Positions 1 through 8,774 of a DNA stretch of 64,000 nucleotides are shown here, in pieces. The DNA comes from Streptosporangium pseudovulgare. GTDB lineage: Bacteria; Actinomycetota; Actinomycetes; Streptosporangiales; Streptosporangiaceae. Where the stretch lies: positions 434,001-498,000 of the forward strand of contig NZ_BMQJ01000003.1 in NCBI RefSeq assembly GCF_014648055.1. Direction: 5' to 3'. Within the stretch, counting starts at the first letter, position 1; each line of letters begins with the position of its first letter. The notes under the pieces were generated by a model. That model searched no databases. It was not told the origin of the DNA and was given only the letters and a program-made list of their open reading frames with translations. Both the position numbers and the translations under genes were made by a program.

Positions 1-1
1 G

Positions 2-106
2 GTCACCCCGGAGATCAACGCGCTGGCGACCCTGCTGCTGGCGGTGAGCTTCACCGTGGTGATCGTGGCCCAGCGGATGACCCGACTGACGGAGTCTCTG
101 TCGTAA
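2..106 (+). CDS. ABC transporter permease, PotC type, C-terminal end (partial)
   Basis: Only the last 34 residues of this gene lie in the window. They contain a hydrophobic segment (LATLLLAVSFTVVIVA) followed by a basic tail, which is how the final transmembrane helix of PotC/PotB-type permeases ends. The TAA stop shares its last base with the ATG of the following ATPase (TAATG), so the two are translationally coupled. The assignment rests on the hydrophobic end and on the PotA-type ATPase directly downstream. Substrate is probably a polyamine or related cation. The rest of the operon lies upstream of the window. Confidence 0.6.
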   Translation, partial: VTPEINALATLLLAVSFTVVIVAQRMTRLTESLS

Positions 107-1503
107 TGCTGCAGATCACAGGTGTCAGCCGCCGGTTCGGCGAGGTCACGGCGCTGTCGGAGGTCTCCTTGGAGATCCGGCCGGGCGAGTTCTTCGCGCT
201 GCTCGGCCCCAGCGGCTGCGGCAAGACCACGCTGCTGCGGATCCTCGCCGGGTTCGAGAGCCCCGACTCCGGCGCCGTCACCCTCGACGGCGCCGACCTG
301 CTCTCGCTGCCCGCGCACCGCCGCCCGATCAACCTCATGTTCCAGTCGTACGCGCTGTTCCCGCACATGACCGTGGCGAAGAACGTCGCCTACGGCCTGG
401 AGCGGGAGCGGCTGCCCCGGGCCGAGATCCGCGAGCGCGTCGAGGAGGTCCTCGCGAAGGTCGGCCTGGCCGCGATGGCCGGGCGCCGGCCGCAGCAGCT
501 CTCCGGCGGCCAGCGGCAGCGGGTCGCGCTGGCCCGCGCGATCGTGAAGCGGCCCCGGCTGCTGCTGCTCGACGAGCCGCTGTCCGCGCTGGACAAGAAG
601 GTCCGCGCGGAGATGCAGCTGGAGCTGAAGCGGCTCCAGCACGAGGTCGGCATCACCTTCGTCGTGGTCACCCACGACCAGGAGGAGGCCATGTCGCTGG
701 CCGACCGGATCGCGGTCTTCAGCGCGGGCCGGGTCGAGCAGGTGGACGAGCCGGTGGCGCTGTACGAGCGGCCCCGCACGCCGTTCGTCGCCGGTTTCGT
801 GGGGGCCAGCAACCTCTTCGAGGGCGCGGCCCACGACGGCGGCCTGGACGGTGGCGAGCTCGGCGTCCTGCCGGGCACGGGTGACCTGCCCGAGGGGACT
901 CCCGCACTGCTGTCCGTACGGCCGGAGCGGATCCGGCTGGAGGACTTCGGCGTGCCCGACGGGGAGCCCTCGGAGGAGCCCGCCGCGGAGACCCCGGAGG
1001 AGCCCGCGGAGGAGTCCCCGGAGAAGCCGGTGGAGTCCGCCGAGTCCCCGGAGCCGGCGGAGGAGTCTCCGAAGGAGCCGACGGCGGAGTCCGCGGAGTC
1101 CGCGGAACCTGTAGAGGACGCGGTCCCGGAGGAGTCGGCGGAGTCCGCGGAGAAGTCCCTGGAGGAGCCCGCTGCGGAGTCCCCGGAGAAGTCTCCGGAG
1201 GAGCCGGTGGAGTCCGCGGAACCCGCGGAGGACGCGGATCCGGAGGAGTCGGCGGAGTCCCCGGAGGAGCCTGCGGAATCCGCGGAGGACACGGATCCGG
1301 AGGAGCCGGCGGAGGGCCGGGGAGTGCTGCGGGGGAAGGTGGCCGACGTCAGCTTCTACGGCGGCGTCTCGCACATCTCCGTCGTCGTGCCGGGGCGCCC
1401 GGCGCCGGTCCTGGTCGCCACCCAGGGGGCCACCAGGGTCCGGACAGGATCGGCGGTGGCCCTCCACTGGGCGGCGGACGACGGGGTGCTGGTGCCTCAA
1501 TGA
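106..1503 (+). CDS. PotA-type ABC transporter ATP-binding protein with acidic repeat insert
   Basis: ATPase subunit of a spermidine/putrescine-type importer, acting on the cytoplasmic face of the membrane. 465 residues; PotA proteins are usually 350-385. Walker [10 protein letters not shown] is at residues 34-42, signature LSGGQRQR begins at 132, Walker B LLLLDEP lies near 152-157 and the H-loop VTHDQEE near 185. After the first part of the C-terminal TOBE region (SVRPERIRL) comes about 120 residues of Glu/Pro/Ser/Ala repeats (EEPAES, ESAEP and similar, about residues 285-405). The TOBE sequence then resumes (VLRGKVADVSFYGG). The insert is in frame and the ATPase motifs are intact, so the protein is probably functional. 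The gene overlaps the upstream permease by one base and ends 7 bp inside the convergent TetR gene. Confidence 0.9.
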   Translation: MLQITGVSRRFGEVTALSEVSLEIRPGEFFALLGPSGCGKTTLLRILAGFESPDSGAVTLDGADLLSLPAHRRPINLMFQSYALFPHMTVAKNVAYGLERERLPRAEIRERVEEVLAKVGLAAMAGRRPQQLSGGQRQRVALARAIVKRPRLLLLDEPLSALDKKVRAEMQLELKRLQHEVGITFVVVTHDQEEAMSLADRIAVFSAGRVEQVDEPVALYERPRTPFVAGFVGASNLFEGAAHDGGLDGGELGVLPGTGDLPEGTPALLSVRPERIRLEDFGVPDGEPSEEPAAETPEEPAEESPEKPVESAESPEPAEESPKEPTAESAESAEPVEDAVPEESAESAEKSLEEPAAESPEKSPEEPVESAEPAEDADPEESAESPEEPAESAEDTDPEEPAEGRGVLRGKVADVSFYGGVSHISVVVPGRPAPVLVATQGATRVRTGSAVALHWAADDGVLVPQ

Positions 1504-2105
1504 GACGTCTTGAGCGGGTTGTTCGTCGCGGTCCGGGCGTAGGCCAGGATGAGCTCCGCCGCCTCCTCCGGGCCGATCACCGGGTGGCGGGCCGTTATGC
1601 GGTAACCGTACGCGTCCTCCAGCGCGACCAGGTTGCGCGCGATGACCAGGGAGTCGTCGGCGAGCGTGAAGGTCCCCAGGGCGGCCCCGGTCTCCAGGAC
1701 GCTCTGGTACAGCGAGACCTGGCGGTCGTAGAGCGTGGTGAGCAGCAGGGCGTACATCCGGTTGCGCGGCGCCGCCCCGCCCAGCTCGTTGAGGAGCCGC
1801 ACGTCGGGGTCGTCCGGCCCGTGCGGCAGGCCGGAGCGGATGGTGACGACGAGCTTCTCGACGGGGTCGCGCATGCCGGCGATCCGCTTCAGCCGCTGCT
1901 CGTAGAAGCGCTCCATCCCCGCGTGGTGGGCGTCGACCAGCAGGTCCCCGAGCTGGGGGTAGTGGTAGAGCACCGCCCCGGAGGTCAGCCCGGCCTCCTC
2001 GGCGACGTGGTTGAGGTGGACTCCGTCGGTGCCGTGCCGGATTATCGCCCGGTGCGCGGCCGCTATGAGATCGAGCCGCCGATCCGCCCGGTTCTTGCGC
2101 GTCAT
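1497..2105 (-). CDS. TetR-family transcriptional regulator
   Basis: 202-residue DNA-binding repressor. The N-terminal helix-turn-helix is clear (RRLDLIAAAHRAIIRHG, then EEAGLTSGAVLYHYPQLGDLLVDA, the TetR recognition helix pattern). The C-terminal ligand domain is not diagnostic. I chose the ATG at 2105 because the protein begins MTRKNRADRR just before the HTH; a longer reading with 50 extra residues has no family support. It converges on the PotA-type gene and diverges from the glycosyltransferase gene, so the glycosyltransferase/dehydrogenase pair is the natural regulatory target (inference). A perfect GGGGTC-N6-GACCCC palindrome lies in the divergent gap. Confidence 0.85.
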   Translation of the reverse strand: MTRKNRADRRLDLIAAAHRAIIRHGTDGVHLNHVAEEAGLTSGAVLYHYPQLGDLLVDAHHAGMERFYEQRLKRIAGMRDPVEKLVVTIRSGLPHGPDDPDVRLLNELGGAAPRNRMYALLLTTLYDRQVSLYQSVLETGAALGTFTLADDSLVIARNLVALEDAYGYRITARHPVIGPEEAAELILAYARTATNNPLKTSH

Positions 2106-2140
2106 GATACCCCGCTCGTTGAAAAGAAAGCTGTGAGCCC

Positions 2141-2158
2141 GGGGTCCATGGTGACCCC
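2141..2158. promoter_or_regulatory. Candidate TetR operator in the divergent gap
   Basis: Palindrome GGGGTC-CATGGT-GACCCC, six-base arms six apart, 36 bp upstream of the TetR start and 75 bp upstream of the glycosyltransferase start. Position between a TetR gene and its divergent neighbour suggests an autoregulatory operator; this is inference. Confidence 0.4.
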
Positions 2159-2232
2159 TTTCCGGCGATTTAGCCAGACACAGAATTGAATCACTCTTCA
2201 AAGCCCCGAACACCACAACATACGGAGGCGTG

Positions 2233-3513
2233 ATGTCGCTCACGATCCTGTTCATGCCGGAGAGCGCTTACGGGCCGACGAACAACTGCATCGGCATCGG
2301 TGACATTCTCCGCAAGCGCGGTCACCGGGTCGTTTTCGCAGCTGAGGCGTCCTGGAAGGGCAAATTGGAAGCGCTCGGATTCGAGGAGGACCTGGTCGAC
2401 CTCGCGCCGCCGGCCGAAGAGGAGCAGGACGCCGGGCAGTTCTGGAAGGATTTCATCCGCGACACCGCGCCGGAATACCGCAAGACGACCGCCGAACAGC
2501 TGGAGACGGTGACCAAGCCGATCTGGGAAGCCCTGATCGACGGCGTGAAGTACTGCGAGCCGCGGCTGAGGGAGATTATCGAGCGGGTCAGGCCGGATGT
2601 GATCGTCGAGGACAATGTGATCACTTTCCCGGCGCTGCTGACCGCGGGTAAGCCGTTCGTCCGTATCGTCTCGTGCAACCCGCTTGAGGTCCGCGGCGAG
2701 AACATCCCGCCGGTCTTCTCCGGCCTGCCCTCCGGCGACCGCTCGGAGTGGGACGCCTTCCGCGCCGAGTACGACCGCACCCACCGGGAGCTGTGGAGCG
2801 CCTTCAACGAGTGGTGCGTCGAGCAGGGCACCGAGCCGCTGCCCGACCTGGACTTCATCCACGAGGGCGCCCTGAACCTCTACGTCTACCCGGAGATCGC
2901 CGACTACGCCGACGCCCGGCCGCTGGACGAGCGCTGGCACCGCCTGGACTCCTCGGTCCGCGAGACCGACGCCGAGTTCGAGCTGCCCGAGTCGCTGGCC
3001 TCCCGGGACGGCGCGCTGGTCTACTTCTCGCTGGGCTCGCTCGGCTCGGCCGACGTCGAGCTGATGCAGCGCGTCATCGACGTGCTGGCCACCACCCCGC
3101 ACCGCTTCATCGTCTCCAAGGGCCCGCTGCACGAGGAGATCAAGCTCGCCGACAACATGTGGGGCGCCGAGACCGTCCCGCAGACCACGATCCTGCCGAT
3201 GGTGGACCTGGTCATCACCCACGGCGGCAACAACACCACCACCGAGGCGCTGCACTTCGGCAAGCCGATGATCCTGCTGCCCCTGTTCTGGGACCAGTAC
3301 GACAACGCGCAGCGCGTCCACGAGCTCGGCTACGGCGTGCGGCTCGGCACCTACACCTTCACCGACGAGGAGCTGACCGGCGCGCTGGAGCGGCTGCTCG
3401 GCGACACCGCGCTCCGCGAGCGCCTGGCCGCGGCCGGCGAGGAGATCCGCCGCCGCGACGGCCTGCGCAGGGCCGCCGACCTGATCGAGCGGGCCGGAGC
3501 CTCCGGAGCCTGA
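2233..3513 (+). CDS. MGT-family UDP-glycosyltransferase
   Basis: 426-residue GT-B fold glycosyltransferase of the macrolide/UGT type, transferring a sugar from a nucleotide donor to a small-molecule acceptor in the cytosol. The N-terminus has the acceptor-domain start (ILFMPESAYGPTNNCIGIGDILRKRGHRVVF). The C-terminal donor-binding signature covers about residues 319-371: LPMVDLVITHGGNNTTTEALHFGKPMILLPLFWDQYDNAQRV, including the HGG and the WDQ/DN segment. GGAGG ends four bases before the ATG at 2233; a GTG at 2230 is also in frame but too close to it. The next gene starts 82 bp downstream on the same strand, so the pair is likely an operon under the divergent TetR. The acceptor cannot be read from sequence; macrolide inactivation or a hydrophobic aglycone are options. 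Confidence 0.85.
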   Translation: MSLTILFMPESAYGPTNNCIGIGDILRKRGHRVVFAAEASWKGKLEALGFEEDLVDLAPPAEEEQDAGQFWKDFIRDTAPEYRKTTAEQLETVTKPIWEALIDGVKYCEPRLREIIERVRPDVIVEDNVITFPALLTAGKPFVRIVSCNPLEVRGENIPPVFSGLPSGDRSEWDAFRAEYDRTHRELWSAFNEWCVEQGTEPLPDLDFIHEGALNLYVYPEIADYADARPLDERWHRLDSSVRETDAEFELPESLASRDGALVYFSLGSLGSADVELMQRVIDVLATTPHRFIVSKGPLHEEIKLADNMWGAETVPQTTILPMVDLVITHGGNNTTTEALHFGKPMILLPLFWDQYDNAQRVHELGYGVRLGTYTFTDEELTGALERLLGDTALRERLAAAGEEIRRRDGLRRAADLIERAGASGA

Positions 3514-3595
3514 CGTCCGCCCCGCCGGCCCCTCCGCCGTGAGGGGCCGGGCGGGACGGCCAGGAAACCCCGCACACCACCACGAGGAAACGACC

Positions 3596-5002
3596 ATGGG
3601 CAAGTTGATCAATCCGGCGACCGGCGAACTTCTTAGGGAGGTCGCCGACACCCCCGTCACGGAGGTGGCCGCCGCCGTACGGCGGGCGCGGGCAGCGTTC
3701 GCGGAGTGGAGCGAGGCCACCCCGGCGGAGCGGGCGAAGGTGCTGCTGCGCCTGGCCGATCTCGTCGAGGCCGACGCCGAGGAGCTCACCCGGCTGGAGG
3801 TCGCCGAGACCGGCAAGCCCGCCGCGGTGTTCCGCGACGGCGAGCTGCCGTTCGCGGCCGACAACCTCCGCTTCTTCGCCGGTGCGGCCCGCTCGCTGGA
3901 CGGCACCGGGGCGGGGGTGTTCAGCTCCGGCTACACCTCCGTACTGGTCCGCCGCCCGGTCGGCGTGGTCGCCTCGATCTCCCCGTGGAACTTCCCTCTC
4001 GTGATGGCGGTGTGGAAGATCGGCCCGGCCCTGGCCGCGGGCAACGGCGTGGTGATCAAGCCCGCGCCGCAGACGCCGGGCACCACGCTGCGGCTGGCCG
4101 AGCTGTTCGCCCGGGCCGGGGCGCCCGAGGGGCTGCTCCAGGTCGTCCTCGGCGACGCCGAGGTGGGTGAGGCGCTGGTCGGCGACCCGGGCGTGGACAT
4201 GGTGAGCGTCACCGGCTCCACCGAGACCGGCCGGGCCGTCATGCGCGGGGCGGCCGGCTCGCTCAAGCGGGTCCACCTGGAGCTCGGCGGCAAGGCCCCG
4301 GCGCTGGTCTTCGGCGACGCGGACCTGGCCGAGATGGCGCGCGGGGTGGCCATGGGCGCCACCTACAACAGCGGGCAGGACTGCACGGCCGCGACCCGCG
4401 TCTACGTCTCCCGCGAGGTGTACGGCGAGGCCGTCGAGGCGCTCCGCGCGACGCTCGCGCAGGTCAGGGTGGGCGACCCCTGGGACGACGCCACCGACAT
4501 CGGCCCGCTGGTCTCCGCCGGGCACCGGGCCCGGGTGCACGGGTTCGTCGAGCGGGCGGCGGCCGAGGGCGCCTCGGTGCTCTGCGGCGGCGCTCCCCTC
4601 GACGGCCCCGGCTCCTACTACCCGCCGACGCTGATCGCCGGCGCCCGCCAGGACAGCGAGATCGTGCGGGGCGAGCTTTTCGGTCCGGTTCTGGTGGCGC
4701 TGCCCTTCGACGGCGAGGACGAGGCGGTCCGCCTGGCCAACGACACCCCCTACGGCCTGGCGTCTTCGGTCTGGTCGCGGGACGTCGCGCGGGCGCTGCG
4801 CGTGTCGCACCGGCTCGACGTGGGCGTGACGTGGATCAACGACCACCTGCCGATCGCCTCGGAGGCGCCGCACGGCGGGGTCAAGCAGAGCGGCTTCGGC
4901 AAGGACATGAGCCAAGAGGCCGTCCAGGAGTATTCGGTCACGCGGCACCTTATGATCAAGCACCAGGACCCCGAGGCCAGGGCCTCTTTCCGGCCCGCAT
5001 GA
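3596..5002 (+). CDS. Aldehyde dehydrogenase (NAD-dependent, aminobutyraldehyde-type)
   Basis: 468-residue cytosolic aldehyde dehydrogenase. The NAD-binding stretch SPWNFPLVMAVWKIGPALAAGNGVVIKPAPQTP, the general-base Glu in HLELGGKAP (about residue 229) and the nucleophilic Cys in SGQDCTAATR (about 263) are all present, and the C-terminus ends with the usual EAPHGGVKQSGFGKDMSQEAVQEY. The GQDCTA pattern resembles gamma-aminobutyraldehyde/betaine aldehyde dehydrogenases and matches the second dehydrogenase in this window. The ATG at 3596 follows ACGAGGAAACGACC, a good ribosome-binding site. It sits behind the glycosyltransferase gene and near PotA/PotC remnants, so either a polyamine role or a role coupled to the glycosyltransferase is possible. 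Confidence 0.87.
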   Translation: MGKLINPATGELLREVADTPVTEVAAAVRRARAAFAEWSEATPAERAKVLLRLADLVEADAEELTRLEVAETGKPAAVFRDGELPFAADNLRFFAGAARSLDGTGAGVFSSGYTSVLVRRPVGVVASISPWNFPLVMAVWKIGPALAAGNGVVIKPAPQTPGTTLRLAELFARAGAPEGLLQVVLGDAEVGEALVGDPGVDMVSVTGSTETGRAVMRGAAGSLKRVHLELGGKAPALVFGDADLAEMARGVAMGATYNSGQDCTAATRVYVSREVYGEAVEALRATLAQVRVGDPWDDATDIGPLVSAGHRARVHGFVERAAAEGASVLCGGAPLDGPGSYYPPTLIAGARQDSEIVRGELFGPVLVALPFDGEDEAVRLANDTPYGLASSVWSRDVARALRVSHRLDVGVTWINDHLPIASEAPHGGVKQSGFGKDMSQEAVQEYSVTRHLMIKHQDPEARASFRPA

Positions 5003-5124
5003 CAGCCTGGTGTTTTGTCCTTTTTATGGCGATTTCGCAGCATTTACGCCATTCGAAGTGAAATAAAGGATGTGTTCAAATTGTCTGCGCCGCATCCGAA
5101 TCCGGCGAGGGGTTACGTAGGCCA
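5003..5124 (+). promoter_or_regulatory. AT-rich leader of conservon 1
   Basis: This 122-bp gap is much richer in A and T than its surroundings (TTTTGTCCTTTTTATGGCG at 5013-5031, then GAAATAAAGG and TTCAAATTGTC). It should hold the conservon 1 promoter. A similar TTTGTCCT-rich tract occurs upstream of conservon 2 at 15096-15112, and the bases just before both GTG starts are also alike (GGTTACGTAGGCCAGTG and GGTAACCCAGGCCGGTG). No canonical -35/-10 pair is convincing. Confidence 0.4.
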
Positions 5125-8100
5125 GTGAAGACACAAGACCGCCGGAGCCGCCGCGCGTCGAACGCCGGGAGCAGACTGCTTCCGTCGAACTGGCGAGTAC
5201 GCCCGCGACTGGTCGCTCTGATCATGCTCCCCACGGCCGCCGCCGTGCTGCTGGGCGGGCTCCAGCTCACCGGCTCGCTGTCCGGCGCGACCGCGTACCG
5301 CAGGATGACCGAGGTCGCCACGCTCGTCGACAAGCTCGGCACCCTGTCCTACGAGCTGGCCGAGGAGCGCGACCTCACCGCCTGGTACATCGCCGACCGC
5401 CGCAACAGCCGCAGACTCGCCAAGGTCCGGGAGCAGCGCGCGGAGGTCGACCGTACCCGCGCCGACGTGCTCGCCACGATCGACGCCCTCAGCCCCGACC
5501 AGCCGGCCCGCGTCCGCGCCGAGACGACGCGGATGCGCAACTGGCTGCACGGCCTGCCCGGCCTGCGCAAGCCGCTCACCGAGGGCGGCGTCCTGCCGCG
5601 CGCGTCCTTCGACATGTACTCGCGCATGATCGACGACCTGACCACCCTCAACGACGACCTCGGCCGGAGCGGCGGCGACGAGCGCCTGATCGGTGACGCG
5701 CTCGCGCTGGGCGCGCTGACCCAGGCCAGGGAGCAGGCGTCCCGGCTGCGCGGCATCCTGCTCGTCGGCCGCATCGAGGGGCGCTTCGACTTCGACGACC
5801 CGGCGCAGTTCCTGGGCGCCTGGCAGAACCAGCTGAACCAGGTCGCAGCCTTCCGCGCCGCCGCCTCGCCCGCCGACGTCAAGCGTTTCGACAACGCCAC
5901 CGACACCCCCAAAGCCGCCCAGGCCGACGCCGCGCGCGCCCTGGTCATGTCCCGGATGCGGGAGACCCTGGCCCTGTCCCGGCTGCGGGAGAACCGCGGT
6001 CTGCCGCGGACGCTGGGCATCAACGACTGGTTCGACAACTCCTCGGCGCTGGTGGACGGCATGCGCACGGTCGAGCGCGGCATGTCCTCCGCCGTCGTCG
6101 CCCGCAGCCAGGAGCTGGAGGCCGCCGAGCGGCGCAGCGCCATCATCTTCGGCGCGGCGATCGCCGTCCTGCTGGTCCTGATCCTGCTGATCACCGCCTG
6201 GGTGGCCGGAACGCTGGTGCGGCCGCTGCGCAGGCTGCGCGCCGAGGCGCTTGAGGTGGCCGACACCCGGCTGCCCGAGACGGTCCGCGCGCTGCGCGAG
6301 GCCGGCGACCACGCCCCGGACGTCGAGGTGCCCTCCATCGGGGTGGCCTCCCGCGACGAGATCGGGGAAGTGGCCCGCGCGTTCGACGAGGTCCACCGCG
6401 AGGCGATCCGGCTGGCGGGCGACGAGGCCCGGCTGCGGAGCAACGTCAACGCGATGTTCGTCAACCTCTCCCGGCGCACCCAGTCGCTCGTGGAACGGCA
6501 GATCGACCTCATCGACGACCTGGAGCAGGGTGAGCAGGACGAGGGCCGGCTCGCCAACCTCTTCAAGCTCGACCACCTGGCCACCCGCATGCGCCGCAAC
6601 TCCGAGAACCTGCTGGTCCTCGCGGGCCAGGAGCAGAGCCGCCGGTGGAGTGAGCCGGTCCCGCTGAGCGACGTCGTCCGCGCCTCCCTGTCGGAGGTCG
6701 AGAACTACGAGCGGGTGGCGCTGCGGGTCGAGGGCGGCGTCTCGATCCTCGGCTCGGCCGTCAACGACATCGTCCACCTGATCGCCGAGCTGGTCGAGAA
6801 CGCCATCTTCTTCTCGCCGCAGGACACCAAGATCATGGTGAGCAGCAACACCAACGAGACGGGCGCCGTCATCCTGGCCGTCAGCGACGCCGGCATCGGC
6901 ATGAGCGACGAGGAGCTCGGCGAGGCCAACCGCAGGCTGGCCGAGCCCCCCGCCGTGGACCTGTCGGTGTCCCGCCGGATGGGCCTGTTCGTGGTCGGCC
7001 GCCTGGCCATGCGCCACGGCATCCGCGTCCAGCTCCGCCGCCCGGAGAGCGGCGGCCTGAGCGCCGTCGTCATGCTGCCCCCGCAGGTGGTGGCCCAGTC
7101 CTCGATGCCGGAGCTGGCCCTGACGGGCCCGGGCGCCTCCCAGTCGCCGTTCGGCGGCACCTCATTCTCCGACGCCTTCGGCGGGACCTCGTTCAGCGGC
7201 GCGTCCGCCGCCCCGGACTCGTTCGGCGGAACGTCCGTCGCCGATCCGTTCGGCGGAACGTCCGTCGCCTCGGACTCGTTCGGCGGAACGTCCGTCGCCG
7301 ATCCGTTCGGCGGAACGTCCGTCGCCTCGGACTCGTTCGGCGGAACGTCCGTCGCCGATCCGTTCGGTGGCGCGCCCTCCGCCGATCCGTTCGGTGGCGC
7401 GCCCTCCGGCGGCTCGTTCGGCGGCACCTCCTCGATCTTCGGCACACCCGGGGACGACGGCCCCGACCCGTTCGGGGCCGGCTGGGGAGACTCCCCCCGC
7501 AAGCCCGCCGCGCCCGCGCAGCCCTCCACCCCGGAGCGGCCGCCGGCCGCCGCGCAGCCGCCCGCCGCCTCCCCGACGGCCGACCTGTGGTCGGCGCCCG
7601 TGGTCCCGGCCTCCGCGGTGGAGGACCTGTGGTCGTCGCCGCTGACGTCCGTACCGCCGGCCTTCCCGTCGGCGCGGCCCACCCAGGCGCCGGGACAGCC
7701 CTCCGGGCCGGGGCGGCCCGGAGCGGGGCAGCCGCCCCGGACTCCCTCGGCGCCCTCGGAGCCCTCGCCGTCCTGGCCGGAGATGCCGCCCGCCGACCCC
7801 TGGGCCCCGCCGCGCAGGGAGCCCGCGGAGAACACCCAGTTCCTGCCCGCGGTGGAGGTGTCGGCCACGGAGCCGGAGCCGGAGGAGTTCCTGCCGATCT
7901 TCGCGGCGGTGGGCTCCGACTGGTTCCGCAGCAGCGCCTCCGTCGAGCAGGAGTCCCCGCCCGACCTCGGCGAGGTCGCCCCGGAACCGGAGGTGACGGC
8001 GGACGACCGGCCGGAGCCCTCCGCCGAGGAACCGCTGCCCGTCCGGCGGCCCAAGCCCGTCGACAGGGCACCGTGGAGCAGCCCCGCCGACGAGGGCTGG

Positions 8101-8346
8101 GCCGCCGCCAAGGCGGTGAACGAGCCGTCACTGGGCGGGGTCACCGGCTCGGGCCTGCCCAAGCGGGTGCCGAAGGCCAACCTCGTCCCCGGATCCGCCG
8201 CTCCCGCCCAGGCTTCGCCCCCGCCGATCCCCCCGCTCTCCGCGGAGCGGGTGCGCAGCCGTCTTTCCAGTTTCCAGCAGGGCATCCGCCAGGGTCGTGC
8301 TGAGATGAACGAGCGGCTGAACGCCGCCGAAAGAGAGAAGCAGTGA
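5125..8346 (+). CDS. cvnA: Conservon 1 sensor-kinase-like protein CvnA (nitrate/nitrite-sensor type)
   Basis: 1073-residue membrane protein, first component of a conservon. TM1 is at about 30-50, an extracytoplasmic NIT-like helical sensor region at 55-335, TM2 at about 340-363 (IIFGAAIAVLLVLILLITAWV), and then a HAMP linker. The kinase-like part has LFKLDHLATRMRRNSENLLVLAG (His near 483), the N-box HLIAELVENAIFF, DAGIGM, and SRRMGLFVVGRLAMRHGI. A long disordered tail contains about seven copies of an FGGTSVADP-like unit (about residues 672-769). It ends in the conserved blocks FLPIFAAVGSDWF and TGSGLPKRVPKANLVPG and a basic helix (RVRSRLSSFQQGIRQGRAEM). The GTG start follows a leader like that of the second copy. 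The stop overlaps cvnB by GTGA. In known conservons these proteins form a membrane complex likened to G-protein-coupled receptors. Confidence 0.92.
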   Translation: MKTQDRRSRRASNAGSRLLPSNWRVRPRLVALIMLPTAAAVLLGGLQLTGSLSGATAYRRMTEVATLVDKLGTLSYELAEERDLTAWYIADRRNSRRLAKVREQRAEVDRTRADVLATIDALSPDQPARVRAETTRMRNWLHGLPGLRKPLTEGGVLPRASFDMYSRMIDDLTTLNDDLGRSGGDERLIGDALALGALTQAREQASRLRGILLVGRIEGRFDFDDPAQFLGAWQNQLNQVAAFRAAASPADVKRFDNATDTPKAAQADAARALVMSRMRETLALSRLRENRGLPRTLGINDWFDNSSALVDGMRTVERGMSSAVVARSQELEAAERRSAIIFGAAIAVLLVLILLITAWVAGTLVRPLRRLRAEALEVADTRLPETVRALREAGDHAPDVEVPSIGVASRDEIGEVARAFDEVHREAIRLAGDEARLRSNVNAMFVNLSRRTQSLVERQIDLIDDLEQGEQDEGRLANLFKLDHLATRMRRNSENLLVLAGQEQSRRWSEPVPLSDVVRASLSEVENYERVALRVEGGVSILGSAVNDIVHLIAELVENAIFFSPQDTKIMVSSNTNETGAVILAVSDAGIGMSDEELGEANRRLAEPPAVDLSVSRRMGLFVVGRLAMRHGIRVQLRRPESGGLSAVVMLPPQVVAQSSMPELALTGPGASQSPFGGTSFSDAFGGTSFSGASAAPDSFGGTSVADPFGGTSVASDSFGGTSVADPFGGTSVASDSFGGTSVADPFGGAPSADPFGGAPSGGSFGGTSSIFGTPGDDGPDPFGAGWGDSPRKPAAPAQPSTPERPPAAAQPPAASPTADLWSAPVVPASAVEDLWSSPLTSVPPAFPSARPTQAPGQPSGPGRPGAGQPPRTPSAPSEPSPSWPEMPPADPWAPPRREPAENTQFLPAVEVSATEPEPEEFLPIFAAVGSDWFRSSASVEQESPPDLGEVAPEPEVTADDRPEPSAEEPLPVRRPKPVDRAPWSSPADEGWAAAKAVNEPSLGGVTGSGLPKRVPKANLVPGSAAPAQASPPPIPPLSAERVRSRLSSFQQGIRQGRAEMNERLNAAEREKQ

Positions 8347-8765
8347 ACCACCAACTCAGTCAGGCCGCTCGGGGCTTCAATTGGCTGATCACCGAGTTCG
8401 TCAAGGAGATGCCCGGGGTCGCCCACGCCGTGATCGTCTCGGCGGACGGCCTCCCGCTGGCCTACTCCCAGGGATTCCCCAAGGACCGCGCCGACCAGCT
8501 CGCCGCGATCACCGCCGGCCTCATCAGCCTGACGCAGGGAGCCTCCAGGGTCTTCGAGGGCGGCCCGGTCGTCCAGACCGTGATCGAGATGCAGCGGGGC
8601 CTCCTGCTGACGATGTCGATCAGCGATGGGTCCGCGCTGGCCGTGCTGGCCTCGCCGGACTGTGACATGGGCCTGGTGGCCTACCAGATGACGTTGCTGG
8701 CTGAGCGTGCCGGACAGGCGCTCACGCCCGCGCTGCGGGCCGAGCTGCAGTCGGCCCAGCGATAG
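8343..8765 (+). CDS. cvnB: Conservon 1 roadblock/LC7 protein CvnB
   Basis: 140-residue roadblock/LC7-domain protein. The typical sheet and helix blocks are visible: VAHAVIVSADGLPLAYS, DRADQLAAITAGLISLTQGASRVFEGG, VIEMQRGLLLTMSISDGSALAVLASPDCDMGLVAYQMTLL. Roadblock proteins regulate small GTPases; in conservons this one is thought to act on CvnD and to associate with CvnA. The GTG start lies inside the cvnA stop (GTGA overlap), indicating translational coupling. It is strongly similar to the conservon 2 copy at 18418-18840; the central 100 residues are nearly identical. Confidence 0.93.
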   Translation: MNHQLSQAARGFNWLITEFVKEMPGVAHAVIVSADGLPLAYSQGFPKDRADQLAAITAGLISLTQGASRVFEGGPVVQTVIEMQRGLLLTMSISDGSALAVLASPDCDMGLVAYQMTLLAERAGQALTPALRAELQSAQR

Positions 8766-8774
8766 GGAGGTGAT

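Noticed and set aside
2106-2255. 50-residue N-terminal extension of the first TetR protein
   Set aside because: It would run over the divergent promoter and operator and has no similarity to the TetR family; the ATG at 2105 is the natural start.
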